DNA from: Agromyces mariniharenae
GTDB lineage: Bacteria > Actinomycetota > Actinomycetes > Actinomycetales > Microbacteriaceae
Assembly: GCF_008122505.1 (NCBI RefSeq)
Contig: NZ_VSSB01000001.1
Location: forward strand, 1,100,891 to 1,164,890
DNA length: 64,000 nucleotides
Direction: 5' to 3'
Shown: one piece after another, positions 51,747 through 59,367 of the stretch
Numbering within the stretch: position 1 is the first letter of the stretch
Layout: each line of letters starts with the position of its first letter
The notes under the pieces: model-generated
What the model saw: only the letters and a program-made list of their open reading frames with translations
Database searches by the model: none
What the model was told of the DNA's origin: nothing
Translations under genes and position numbers: made by a program

Positions 51747-51950
51747 CGCGACGGCACCCACCGTCACATGCGTCAACGCGGCGTCATCCGGCGACACCCA
51801 CCGGCGCCGGGGCCGCCGTGCGGGCGCCGCGCGGACACACGCCGCCCGTCCCGGTGTCAAGCCGATCGTCACCGGCCGCGCGCTCGGTAGGATCGAGGCA
51901 TCCCCCGCACGATTCCGTGCGATCCGTCGACCCCTGGAGGCCTTCCGTCC

Positions 51951-53636
51951 GTGACGAGTCCCGACCGCGATCGATCCACCGACCACCTCGACCACTCCGG
52001 GAATTCGTTCGCGCGACGCGGGCCGACCTCGCCGCAGGTGCGGCTGGCGGATGCCTCGGAGCTCGTGCTCGTGGCGTCCTCGCCGCGCACCGCGCGGTTC
52101 GATCGCGACGACCTCGTGCTGCGCAAGGGCCAATACGCGCTGCGCAACGGGCACATGACGCCGAAGGAGTCGATGGTCGAGGACCTGCTCGCGGTCGCTG
52201 ATGCGCTCGACGCGGCCGGCATCGGGTACCTGCTCGTCCGCGGCAACGACGAGCGGCTCGTGATCGCGGTCGACCGGGCCGACCGCAAGGCCGTGGCCCG
52301 GGCGTTCGCCGGGGCGTTCGCGAACGAGCCGTTCTACGCCGCGACCATCGCGCCCGAGCGCATCGCCGACGCCGACCCGGTGCTGCTCGCCGACGGCACG
52401 CTGTCGGCGCACCGCAAGGCGAGCATCCTCCGCCTGTACCGACCGCGCGTCGAACCCGTCGGTCGCCTGCGCTACGGAAGCGCGACCGGAGTGCAGCTCG
52501 AGCTCTGGCGGTTCGGCGAGGACACCATCGAGGCGCCGGTGGAGAACGCGCTCATGCGCCGCACCATGCCGCGCTCGGAGGCGGTCGACGACACGGTGCA
52601 CCTGCACGGGCGGGACTGGCCGACGCTCGAGCACATGTTCGCGCCGCTCGCGAGCGACGTCGACTTCGACATCGACATGGTGTTCTCCTGGGTCGACGGC
52701 TCGAGCGACGAGTTCATCCGCGAGCGGGCGAAGCGCATGCAGAGCTACGTGGTCGGCGAGGGCGACGACTCCGAGGCGCGATACCGCCAGATCGACGAGC
52801 TCAAGTACGCGCTGCGGTCGGTGCACCTGTTCGCCCCGTGGGTGCGGCGCATCTTCATCGCGACCGACTCCCCCGCCCCGAGCTGGCTGGCGCGGCATCC
52901 GAAGGTCACCATCGTGCGCAGCGAGCAGATGTTCGCCGACACGTCGGTGCTGCCGACGCACAACTCGCACGCCGTCGAGAGTCAGCTGCACCGCATCGAG
53001 GGGCTCACCGAGCACTTCCTGTACTCGAACGACGACATGTTCTTCGGCCGCCCCGTGTCACCCGACCTGTTCTTCTCGCCCGGCGGCATCACGAAGTTCG
53101 TCGAGGCCACCACCCGCATCGGGCTCGGCGACACCGACCCCGCCCGCAGCGGCTTCGAGAACGCCGCCCGCGTGAACCGCGCGTTGCTGCGCGAGCGCTT
53201 CGGCAAGGTCACGACCCGGCACCTCGAGCACTGCGCTGCGCCGCTGCGCAGGAGCGTCATGGCCGACCTCGAGGCGGCGTTCCCCGAGGACTTCCGACGC
53301 ACCGCCGCCAGCCGGTTCCGCGCCGCGACCGACATCTCGGTCACGAACTCGCTGTACCACTACTTCGCGCTGCTCACGGGCCGCGCGGTCGTGCAGACCG
53401 ACGCGCGCGTGAAGTACGTCGAGACGACGCTGAAGCGCGCGCTGCCCGCGATGCGGCGGCTGCTGAAGCGGCGCGACATGGACATGTTCTGCCTCAACGA
53501 CGGCAGCTTCCCCGAGATCCCGGTCGAGGAGCGCACCGCGGCCGTCATCGACTTCCTCGAGCGCTACTTCCCGTTCCCGGCCCCCTGGGAGAAGCCGGCG
53601 GATGCCGCGCCCGACGTGCCGGAGCTCACGGCGTAG
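51951..53636 (+). CDS. Stealth-family sugar-phosphate transferase
   Basis: 561 residues. After a ~220-residue N-terminal part come the four Stealth blocks: CR1 DIDMVFSWVDGSSDEF (~240-255), CR2 ELKYALRSVHLFAPWVRRIFIATD and LYSNDDMFFGRPVSPDLFF (~283-375), CR3 (region HCAAPLRRSVMADLEAAFPEDF onward) and CR4 MDMFCLNDGSFPEIPVEERT (~510-530). Stealth enzymes move hexose-1-phosphate units in capsular or wall polysaccharides (N-acetylglucosamine-phosphotransferase fold). No polysaccharide genes adjoin, so it acts alone or with genes elsewhere. GTG 51951 follows TGGAGG. Cytosolic. Confidence 0.9.
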   Translation: MTSPDRDRSTDHLDHSGNSFARRGPTSPQVRLADASELVLVASSPRTARFDRDDLVLRKGQYALRNGHMTPKESMVEDLLAVADALDAAGIGYLLVRGNDERLVIAVDRADRKAVARAFAGAFANEPFYAATIAPERIADADPVLLADGTLSAHRKASILRLYRPRVEPVGRLRYGSATGVQLELWRFGEDTIEAPVENALMRRTMPRSEAVDDTVHLHGRDWPTLEHMFAPLASDVDFDIDMVFSWVDGSSDEFIRERAKRMQSYVVGEGDDSEARYRQIDELKYALRSVHLFAPWVRRIFIATDSPAPSWLARHPKVTIVRSEQMFADTSVLPTHNSHAVESQLHRIEGLTEHFLYSNDDMFFGRPVSPDLFFSPGGITKFVEATTRIGLGDTDPARSGFENAARVNRALLRERFGKVTTRHLEHCAAPLRRSVMADLEAAFPEDFRRTAASRFRAATDISVTNSLYHYFALLTGRAVVQTDARVKYVETTLKRALPAMRRLLKRRDMDMFCLNDGSFPEIPVEERTAAVIDFLERYFPFPAPWEKPADAAPDVPELTA

Positions 53637-53674
53637 CCGCTCTCGCCCCCGCCCCCGCACGCCCGCGAGACTGC

Positions 53675-53773
53675 CGGAATCCCGTACGTACGCTGGAATC
53701 CCGTTCGAGCGGGACTCCCAGCGCGGGATCGGGATTCCGCCGCCGATCCGCCGCCGACCCGCCGCCGACTCGC
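53675..53773. repeat. GGAATCCCG palindrome and short tandem repeat, left of the AbiEi-like gene
   Basis: CGGAATCCCG (53675-53684) and CGGGATTCCG (53730-53739) are inverted copies; inside them GCTGGAATCCCG and CGGGACTCCCAGC form a second imperfect stem. It is followed by three 11-bp units CGCCGAyyCGC (~53739-53773). A related structure lies beyond the gene at 54931-54992. Confidence 0.7.
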
Positions 53774-53884
53774 CACGTCCGGAGCGCGGGCGACCCATCC
53801 TCCACACGGTCGCGTGGGCGCAGCGCGTGCACCACAGCGGTCCGTCGCGCGGCCTTGCGGCGTGCTGCGGGTCATGCTCCTGGG

Positions 53885-54895
53885 ATGCCGCACGCGCTTC
53901 CACTCGATCAGCATGGCCTCGTCCGTGTCGCGGACGCACGAGCACGTGGAAGCCTCGGCGAATTGCGCGCCGCCGTCGCACGCGGGGAACTCGAATCCGT
54001 TCGGCGCGGCGTCTACCGCGCGACGCCGTCTGCGTCCGGGTCCGAAACCCTCGACCCCGGCGACCGGGCCGACCGCCTCGCCCATCTCTCGCGAGTCCAC
54101 GCGGTCGCCCGGACGTTCCGCGATCCGGTGTTCACGAGCTACTCTGCCGCGGCGCTGCTCGACCTCCCGATCATCGGGGAATGGCCCGCCGAGGTCTACA
54201 CCGTGTCACGAGGCGCGCACGGCCGACGCCGTGCCGGCGTGGTCGAGGTCGCGCAGACCAGCACCGTCGGCCTCACGGCCATCGACGGCTGCCTCGTGAC
54301 CTCCGTCGAGTACACCCTGCTCCAACTCGCTCGTCACGCCCCGCTGGTCGCGGCGCTCACGGCGACGGATGCCGCGCTGCACGTCCCGCGCTTCGGCGGC
54401 GCTGCACCGCTGACCACGCTCGAACACCTCCGCTCGGAGCACGAGCGATTGAAGCCCTATCCGCGCAGTCGACGCGCGGACGCGGTGCTCGCTCGGACGA
54501 CCTCCCTGTCCGAGACTCCCCTCGAGACCGGCAGCCGCCTGCTCATCGAAGAACTCGGATTCGCCGCACCGGAACTGCAGCACGAGCTCTGGTTGGCAGA
54601 ACTCGGGAAGCGGGCGTTCCTCGACTTCTACTGGCCCGAGGTGGACGTCGGTGCCGAAGCAGATGGACGAGGGAAGTATCGCGGCGGCGGGTGGCTCGTG
54701 GGAACGACCGCGAGCGCCGTCCGCGCGGCGGCCGACGCGGTCATCGCCGAGAAGGATCGTGAGAACGCGATCCGGCGCCGGGTGTCCGGATTCGACCGAT
54801 GGGACTGGAACGAGATGCTCGGCAAGCAACCGGTCGAAGCGCGCCTCGTCCGACTCGGCGTGCCTCGGGTCCGACGGCGGGTCATCCTCATCTGA
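53885..54895 (+). CDS. AbiEi-like protein with C-terminal PD-(D/E)XK-like domain
   Basis: 336 residues. N-terminal part (~1-60): LDQHGLVRVADARARGSLGELRAAVARGELESVRRGVYRA, the winged-helix type seen in AbiEi antitoxin-like proteins. Middle: VFTSYSAAALLDLPIIGEWPAEVYTVSRG. The C-terminal ~90 residues carry FLDFYWPEVDVGAEADGRGKY (~238-258), the D-x(n)-E-x-D-like core of DUF559/Vsr-type nucleases. Such two-part proteins are common and usually unstudied in Microbacteriaceae. There is no AbiEii partner next to it. Flanked on both sides by GGAATCCCG palindromes. Codon choice is less strict than in the neighbours. Confidence 0.8.
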   Translation: MPHALPLDQHGLVRVADARARGSLGELRAAVARGELESVRRGVYRATPSASGSETLDPGDRADRLAHLSRVHAVARTFRDPVFTSYSAAALLDLPIIGEWPAEVYTVSRGAHGRRRAGVVEVAQTSTVGLTAIDGCLVTSVEYTLLQLARHAPLVAALTATDAALHVPRFGGAAPLTTLEHLRSEHERLKPYPRSRRADAVLARTTSLSETPLETGSRLLIEELGFAAPELQHELWLAELGKRAFLDFYWPEVDVGAEADGRGKYRGGGWLVGTTASAVRAAADAVIAEKDRENAIRRRVSGFDRWDWNEMLGKQPVEARLVRLGVPRVRRRVILI

Positions 54896-54930
54896 AGCCG
54901 CGCGCCCCGCGAAGATCCCACTCGTGCAGC

Positions 54931-54992
54931 GGAATCCCGCTTGCGCAGTGGAATCCCGCACGAACGGGATTCCAGCGCACGAACGGGATTCC
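54931..54992. repeat. GGAATCCCG palindromes right of the AbiEi-like gene
   Basis: GGAATCCCG at 54931-54939 and 54950-54958, inverse CGGGATTCC at 54965-54973 and 54984-54992: two direct copies facing two inverted copies, able to form nested stems. Same words as on the gene's left side. Confidence 0.75.
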
Positions 54993-55022
54993 ACCGCGAT
55001 CGCGCGGGCGCGGCGGGAGCGC

Positions 55023-55111
55023 CGTCGCGCGGGCGCAGCGGGCGCGCCGTCGCGCGGGAGCGGCGTCGCGCGGGCGCGGCGTCGCGCGGGCGTGGCGTCG
55101 CGCAGGCACGG
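55023..55111. repeat. 16-bp tandem repeat
   Basis: CGTCGCGCGGGCGCGG and variants: one copy at 55023-55038, then four in a row at 55048-55063, 55064-55079, 55080-55095 and 55096-55111. It lies next to the 3' end of the phosphodiesterase-like gene, in a gap with no gene. Confidence 0.8.
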
Positions 55112-55124
55112 CGCCCTCGCGAGG

Positions 55125-56069
55125 TCAGCCCGCGAGCACCGGGATCGGCATGGTGAACGGGGGCTCCTTCGGGGCCGCGGGGGTCGCGGCATCCGCGATC
55201 ACGATGCCGTCGGCGGCCAGGCGCCGGGCGCTCTCGGCGGCGTCGATCCAGTCGAGCGCGGGGAACGACCCGAGCGGCACGACCGAGTGCAGCACGGTCG
55301 ACGGGTACACGTGCACGAGGTTGAACGCCCGGGCGCCGTCGCGGCCGCGCGTGCCGCCCACGGGCACGTTGAGGTCCTGCGTGTAGCAGCTCGCCGACGC
55401 GACCGACACGGGCACGCCCGCGAACGTCGCCGTCGACGAGTAATGCAGGTGACCGGCGATGATCGAGCGGATGTCGCTGCCCTCGACGACCTCCGCGAGG
55501 CCGGCCTGGTCGCGCAGCTCCACCGACACCGCGAGGTCGAGCACGCTCGGCACGGGCGGGTGGTGCATCGCGAGGATCGTGCCGTGCGGTGCCGGGATCG
55601 AGAGTTCCTCGGCGAGCCAGTCGAGCTGTTCGGGCGTCACCTCGCCGTGGTGGTGCCCGGGCACGGTCGAGTCGAGGGTGATGACCCGCAGCCCGTTCAC
55701 GTCGTCGACGCGGTCGACCGGGCGGGAGCCGCCGACGTGGTCGTCGAGCAGGCCGCGGCGGAACGCCGTGCGGTCGTCGTGGTTGCCCATGACCCAGATC
55801 ACCTGCGCGCCGATCCGCTCGGCCACGGGGTCGACGATGCGGCGCAGCCGATCGTACGCGTCGGATTCGCCGAGGTCGGCGAGATCGCCCGTGAACACGA
55901 TCGCCTCGGGCCGGCCGCCGGATGCCTCGAACTCCTCGAAGAGCGCCAGCAGGTGCTGCTCGCTCGCGACCCGGTCATAGAGGCGGCCTCCGCCGGCGAG
56001 CAGGTGCGTGTCGCTGATGTGGAGGAGGAAATGGTCCGGCCGGGGGTACTCGGCCGTGCGAATGGTCAC
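55125..56069 (-). CDS. Metallophosphoesterase, class III cyclic-nucleotide phosphodiesterase-like
   Basis: 314 residues with the full set of metal ligands: HISDTHLL (Asp20, His22), FTGDLAD (Asp62), VMGNHDD (Asn96, His97), AMHHPPVP (His), and IAGHLHYS (two His). Order and spacing match the Rv0805/CpdA class III phosphodiesterases that hydrolyse 3',5'-cAMP and related phosphodiesters. Start GTG 56069 gives MTIRTAEYP right before the fold; longer starts (TTG 56102) are less likely. Cytosolic. The 3' neighbour region contains tandem repeats. Confidence 0.9.
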   Translation of the reverse strand: MTIRTAEYPRPDHFLLHISDTHLLAGGGRLYDRVASEQHLLALFEEFEASGGRPEAIVFTGDLADLGESDAYDRLRRIVDPVAERIGAQVIWVMGNHDDRTAFRRGLLDDHVGGSRPVDRVDDVNGLRVITLDSTVPGHHHGEVTPEQLDWLAEELSIPAPHGTILAMHHPPVPSVLDLAVSVELRDQAGLAEVVEGSDIRSIIAGHLHYSSTATFAGVPVSVASASCYTQDLNVPVGGTRGRDGARAFNLVHVYPSTVLHSVVPLGSFPALDWIDAAESARRLAADGIVIADAATPAAPKEPPFTMPIPVLAG

Positions 56070-56219
56070 TGGGGGTTCCCATCGTTCGGTGGTGACGCGC
56101 AACGCTGGACGTCGCGCTCAACCTACCCGAACACCCGAATCTGAACGCGCCATGAACGGGGAGTGTGATGAAGCCGAAACCGTCCGACCCGGCCGCAGTC
56201 GCATCGGGCCGGACCGGTG

Positions 56220-56783
56220 TCAGGGCTTGACGGGCTTCTTCGTCTGGCCGGGGGCGTTCGGGTTGCCGCGCGTGTCGGAGGGCTCGGGCTCCGTCGACGG
56301 CTCGACGGGCTCCTCGACGGTCGACTCGTCGACCGTCGGATCGTCGCCGGCGCCCGGCTCGGGCACTGCGGTGGGTCCCGGCGTCGACGGGCCGAGGTGC
56401 TGCTGCGGCTTCGGGCTCGGCAGGATGGGCGCGTACGAGCCCGGCTCACCCGGCTCGGTCGACGTCGGCCGCACGCCCTCGACCACGTTGGCCACCTCGT
56501 CGTCGGGTGCCACGCCGCCGCGCGCGATGGAGATGAGCGCCACCGCGCCGCCGATCATGATGGCGGTGGCCGCGGTCGCGGAGATCACGAGCACGTGCAG
56601 TCGCCGCTCGAACAGCCACGCCGCCGCGGTCGCGACACGGGGTTCGACGGATGCCACGACGGGCGCTGCGACCGCTGCGACCTTCGCGCGCCAGCCGTCG
56701 CCCGCCACCGGCGCGGGACGCCGCGCGTGCCGTCCGCGAGGTCGGCGCATCGGCTCATCGGGTTGTTGCTGCCCGTCGGTCAT
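56220..56783 (-). CDS. Membrane-anchored protein with Pro-rich outer tail
   Basis: 187 residues: basic N-terminus (MRRPRGRHARRP), a helix-forming Ala-rich part, a single transmembrane helix (~62-86, LHVLVISATAATAIMIGGAVALISI) and an ~95-residue outer tail rich in Pro, Glu, Thr and Ser (PSTPGPTAVPEPGAG, PVEPSTEPEPS). No conserved domain. ATG 56783 is favoured over ATG 56804. Function unknown; could be a wall-spanning stalk. Lies between the phosphodiesterase and helicase genes, with gaps of 123-150 bp on both sides. Confidence 0.7.
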   Translation of the reverse strand: MTDGQQQPDEPMRRPRGRHARRPAPVAGDGWRAKVAAVAAPVVASVEPRVATAAAWLFERRLHVLVISATAATAIMIGGAVALISIARGGVAPDDEVANVVEGVRPTSTEPGEPGSYAPILPSPKPQQHLGPSTPGPTAVPEPGAGDDPTVDESTVEEPVEPSTEPEPSDTRGNPNAPGQTKKPVKP

Positions 56784-56906
56784 GCGTCCACCTCCCCCTG
56801 CCACGTGCGGCGCGCTGCCCCGTTCGGGGGACAGCGCCCATACGAGGATAGGCGGACGGCGTGGATGACTCCACTCGGGCCGGACGCGTGGTAATGGAGC
56901 GAGGCG

Positions 56907-58781
56907 TCAGGAGCGGTGACGCGGCTTCCGGTACGGCTTGTCGGTCGGCGCTCCGGAGTCCGCATCGCGGCGCCGGGCGCCGGTCGGCCGACCATCCGCC
57001 TCGCGGCGGCGGCGCGGACCGCCGGTGTCGAGGCGCAGCTCGATGAGCCGGCCCGAGATGCGCGTGCCGTCGAGCCGTTCGAGGGTCTCGCGCGAGAGGT
57101 CGGCCGGGAGCTCGACGAGCGAGAACTCGGGCCGGATCTGGATCGCGCCGAAGTCCTCGCGGCTGAGGCCGCCCTCGTTCGCGAGCGCCCCGACGATCTG
57201 GCGGGGCTCGACCTTGTGCCGGCGGCCGACCGCGATGCGGTACGTCGCCAGGTTCGCGTCGCCGCCGCGACGCCGGCGACCGCCGCCGTCCCGCTCGTCG
57301 TCGTAGCGACCGCCGCGGTCGTCGCGGTCGCGGCGATCGCCACGGCCACCGCGGTCGTCACGGTCGTACCGGTCGTCGCGATCCCGTCGGGGGCCGCGCT
57401 CGGCCCGGGCCGGGCGCTCGGGCTCGGGCTCCATGAGCAGCGGCGTCTCGCCCTGGGCGACGACGGCGAGCGCAGCGGCCACGTCGACCTCGGGCACGTC
57501 ATGGTGCCGCACGTAGTGGGCGATGATGTCGCGGAAGCCCTCGATGCGATCGGATGCCGCGAGCGCCTCGCTGATGCGGTCGTCGAATCGCGCGAGCCGG
57601 GTGACGTTGACCTCGTCGACGCTCGGCAGCTGCATCTGCACGAGCGGCTGGCGCGTGGCCTTCTCGATGCGGGCGAGCAGCCCGCGCTCGCGCGGGGTCA
57701 CGAAGCTGATCGCGTCGCCCGTGCGGCCGGCGCGTCCGGTGCGGCCGATGCGGTGCACGTAGGGCTCGCTGTCGGTGGGGATGTCGAAGTTCACCACGTG
57801 GCTGATGCGCTCGACGTCGAGGCCGCGCGCCGCGACATCCGTGGCGACCAGGATGTCGAGCTTGCCCGACTTCAGCTGGTTGACCGTGCGCTCGCGCTGC
57901 ACCTGGTTGATGTCGCCGTTGATCGCGGCAGCCGAGAAGCCGCGGGCGCGCAGCCGCTCGGCCAGTTCCTCGGTGACGTTCTTCGTGCGGACGAACACGA
58001 TCATGCCCTCGAAGTTCTCGGTCTCGAGGAGGCGCGTGAGGGCGTCGACCTTCTGCGCGTACGAGACCACGAGGTAGCGCTGCGTGATGTTCGCCGACGT
58101 CTGCGTCTTCGCCTTGACCGTGATCTCGGCGGGGTCGTGCAGGTACTGCTTCGACATGCGGCGGATGGCGGCCGGCATCGTCGCGGAGAAGAGGGCGACC
58201 TGCTTGTCGTCGGGCGTGTCGGCGAGGATCGTCTCGACGTCCTCGGCGAAGCCCATCTTCAGCATCTCGTCGGCCTCGTCGAGCACGAGGTACTTCAGCT
58301 CCGAGAGGTCGAGCGTGCCCTTGTCGAGGTGGTCCATGATGCGACCGGGCGTGCCGACGACGATGTGCACGCCGCGACGCAGGGCCGACAGCTGCACGCC
58401 GTAGCCCTGCCCGCCGTAGACCGGCAGGATGTGCACGTCGCGCAGGTGCGCGGCGTAGCGCTCGAACGCCTCGCAGACCTGGAGGGCGAGCTCGCGGGTC
58501 GGCGCGAGCACGAGCGCCTGCGGGGTCTTCTGCGACAGGTCGAGCCGCGCGAGGATCGGCAGCGCGAACGCGGCGGTCTTGCCGGTGCCGGTCTGTGCGA
58601 GGCCCACGACGTCGCGACCGTCGAGCAGCGTCGGGATGGTCGCGGCCTGGATCGCGGAGGGCGTCTCGTAGCCGACGTCGTCGAGCGCCTTGAGCACCGG
58701 GCCCTCGAGCCCGAGGTCGGAGAACGTCGTGGCGGGCTCCTCCGGAGCCTCGACCTCGACCGGGGCGTCGCCTGAAGTCAC
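56907..58781 (-). CDS. DEAD-box RNA helicase, DeaD/CsdA-type
   Basis: 624 residues. Helicase core ~15-385: Q-motif FSDLGLEGPVLKALDDVGYETPSAIQ, AQTGTGKTAAF, PTRELALQV, VLDEADEML, FSATMP, VRTKNVTEEL, and YVHRIGRTGRAGR. A DDR/RGG-rich low-complexity linker follows (~455-520) and then a DbpA-type RNA-binding domain (YRIAVGRRHKVEPRQIVGALANEGGLSREDFGAI onward). Such enzymes unwind RNA in ribosome assembly and cold adaptation. The start is GTG 58781, lying in the loop of a 7-bp hairpin. Confidence 0.93.
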   Translation of the reverse strand: MTSGDAPVEVEAPEEPATTFSDLGLEGPVLKALDDVGYETPSAIQAATIPTLLDGRDVVGLAQTGTGKTAAFALPILARLDLSQKTPQALVLAPTRELALQVCEAFERYAAHLRDVHILPVYGGQGYGVQLSALRRGVHIVVGTPGRIMDHLDKGTLDLSELKYLVLDEADEMLKMGFAEDVETILADTPDDKQVALFSATMPAAIRRMSKQYLHDPAEITVKAKTQTSANITQRYLVVSYAQKVDALTRLLETENFEGMIVFVRTKNVTEELAERLRARGFSAAAINGDINQVQRERTVNQLKSGKLDILVATDVAARGLDVERISHVVNFDIPTDSEPYVHRIGRTGRAGRTGDAISFVTPRERGLLARIEKATRQPLVQMQLPSVDEVNVTRLARFDDRISEALAASDRIEGFRDIIAHYVRHHDVPEVDVAAALAVVAQGETPLLMEPEPERPARAERGPRRDRDDRYDRDDRGGRGDRRDRDDRGGRYDDERDGGGRRRRGGDANLATYRIAVGRRHKVEPRQIVGALANEGGLSREDFGAIQIRPEFSLVELPADLSRETLERLDGTRISGRLIELRLDTGGPRRRREADGRPTGARRRDADSGAPTDKPYRKPRHRS

Positions 58782-58789
58782 GCTTCAGG
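58771..58789 (-). promoter_or_regulatory. Hairpin holding the helicase start codon in its loop
   Basis: In the mRNA, CCTGAAG-CGTGA-CTTCAGG forms a 7-bp stem with loop CGTGA, and the GTG start codon (58781-58779) is in the loop. The only purine-rich stretch before the start (GAAG) is in the stem, so initiation may depend on melting. Could make translation temperature- or helicase-dependent (inference). Confidence 0.5.
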
Positions 58790-58800
58790 GTAGTCCGCGC

Positions 58801-58849
58801 GGCTGGGAGGCGTCACGGGGCGGCGGCTGGGAGGCGTCACGGGCGGCGG
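58801..58849. repeat. 24-bp tandem duplication upstream of the helicase
   Basis: GGCTGGGAGGCGTCACGGG occurs at 58801-58819 and 58825-58843, followed each time by GGCGGC, i.e. a 24-bp unit twice. In the 5' leader region of the helicase gene. Confidence 0.7.
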
Positions 58850-58994
58850 CCGGCCGACGACCGGAGCCGGCAGCGGCGGGCGAAGCGACCCGCCGAGGGT
58901 CGCCAAGTGTGCGGCATCCGCTCATCGATCGCAAGGGGTGGCGGGCACCCGCGGCATCCGGAATGGTGGACCATTCGTGATCGAAGGAGGAACG

Positions 58995-59279
58995 ATGCTC
59001 ACCCTGACCGACACCGCCACCACCGTCGTCGAGGAGATCGTGCGCCGCAATGACGAGACCGAGCGGGCCGGACTGCGGATCGAGGCCGAGAACCCGGATG
59101 CCACGGACTTCGGCGTGTCGATCGTGCCGCTGCCCAAGCCGCGCGACGCCATCGTCGAGCAGGGCAATGCCCGCGTCTACCTCGACGAGAGCGCGACCAC
59201 CGCGCTCGACGACAAGACGCTCGACGCACGGGTGGACGAGGACGGCCGCGTGGCGTTCGACATCCTGCCGCAGGTGTGA
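58995..59279 (+). CDS. HesB/IscA-like small protein without cysteines
   Basis: 94 residues with a HesB/IscA-like order (MLTLTDTATTVVEEIVRRN, AGLRIEAENP, then a beta-rich second half FDILPQV). IscA/HesB proteins bind iron-sulfur clusters by three conserved Cys, but this one has none, as in the actinobacterial branch annotated 'HesB'. So it is unlikely to carry a cluster. ATG 58995 follows a strong AAGGAGGAA site. Single gene ended by a hairpin with a TTCG loop. Confidence 0.85.
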   Translation: MLTLTDTATTVVEEIVRRNDETERAGLRIEAENPDATDFGVSIVPLPKPRDAIVEQGNARVYLDESATTALDDKTLDARVDEDGRVAFDILPQV

Positions 59280-59323
59280 CCCGACCGGTCCGGCGCCCTG
59301 CCGCAGATCGGACCGCGCCACCG

Positions 59324-59355
59324 CGACGGCGCTCCGCTTCGGCGGGGCGCCGTCG
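59324..59355. terminator. Intrinsic terminator hairpin with UUCG tetraloop
   Basis: CGACGGCGC (59324-59332) and GCGCCGTCG (59347-59355) enclose a T-G wobble, CCGC-TTCG-GCGG: a 14-bp stem closed by TTCG, one of the most stable tetraloops. Between the convergent HesB-like and aldo/keto reductase genes. Confidence 0.8.
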
Positions 59356-59367
59356 TCACGCGCCCCG

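Noticed and set aside
51699..51950. A riboswitch for S-adenosylmethionine or another sulfur signal upstream of the FMN reductase.
   Set aside because: The region is rich in GTCAC words and short stems, but I could not match any known riboswitch core by eye.
53885..54895. A full type IV toxin-antitoxin pair.
   Set aside because: No AbiEii-type nucleotidyltransferase gene is present on either side; only the AbiEi-like N-terminal part is seen.
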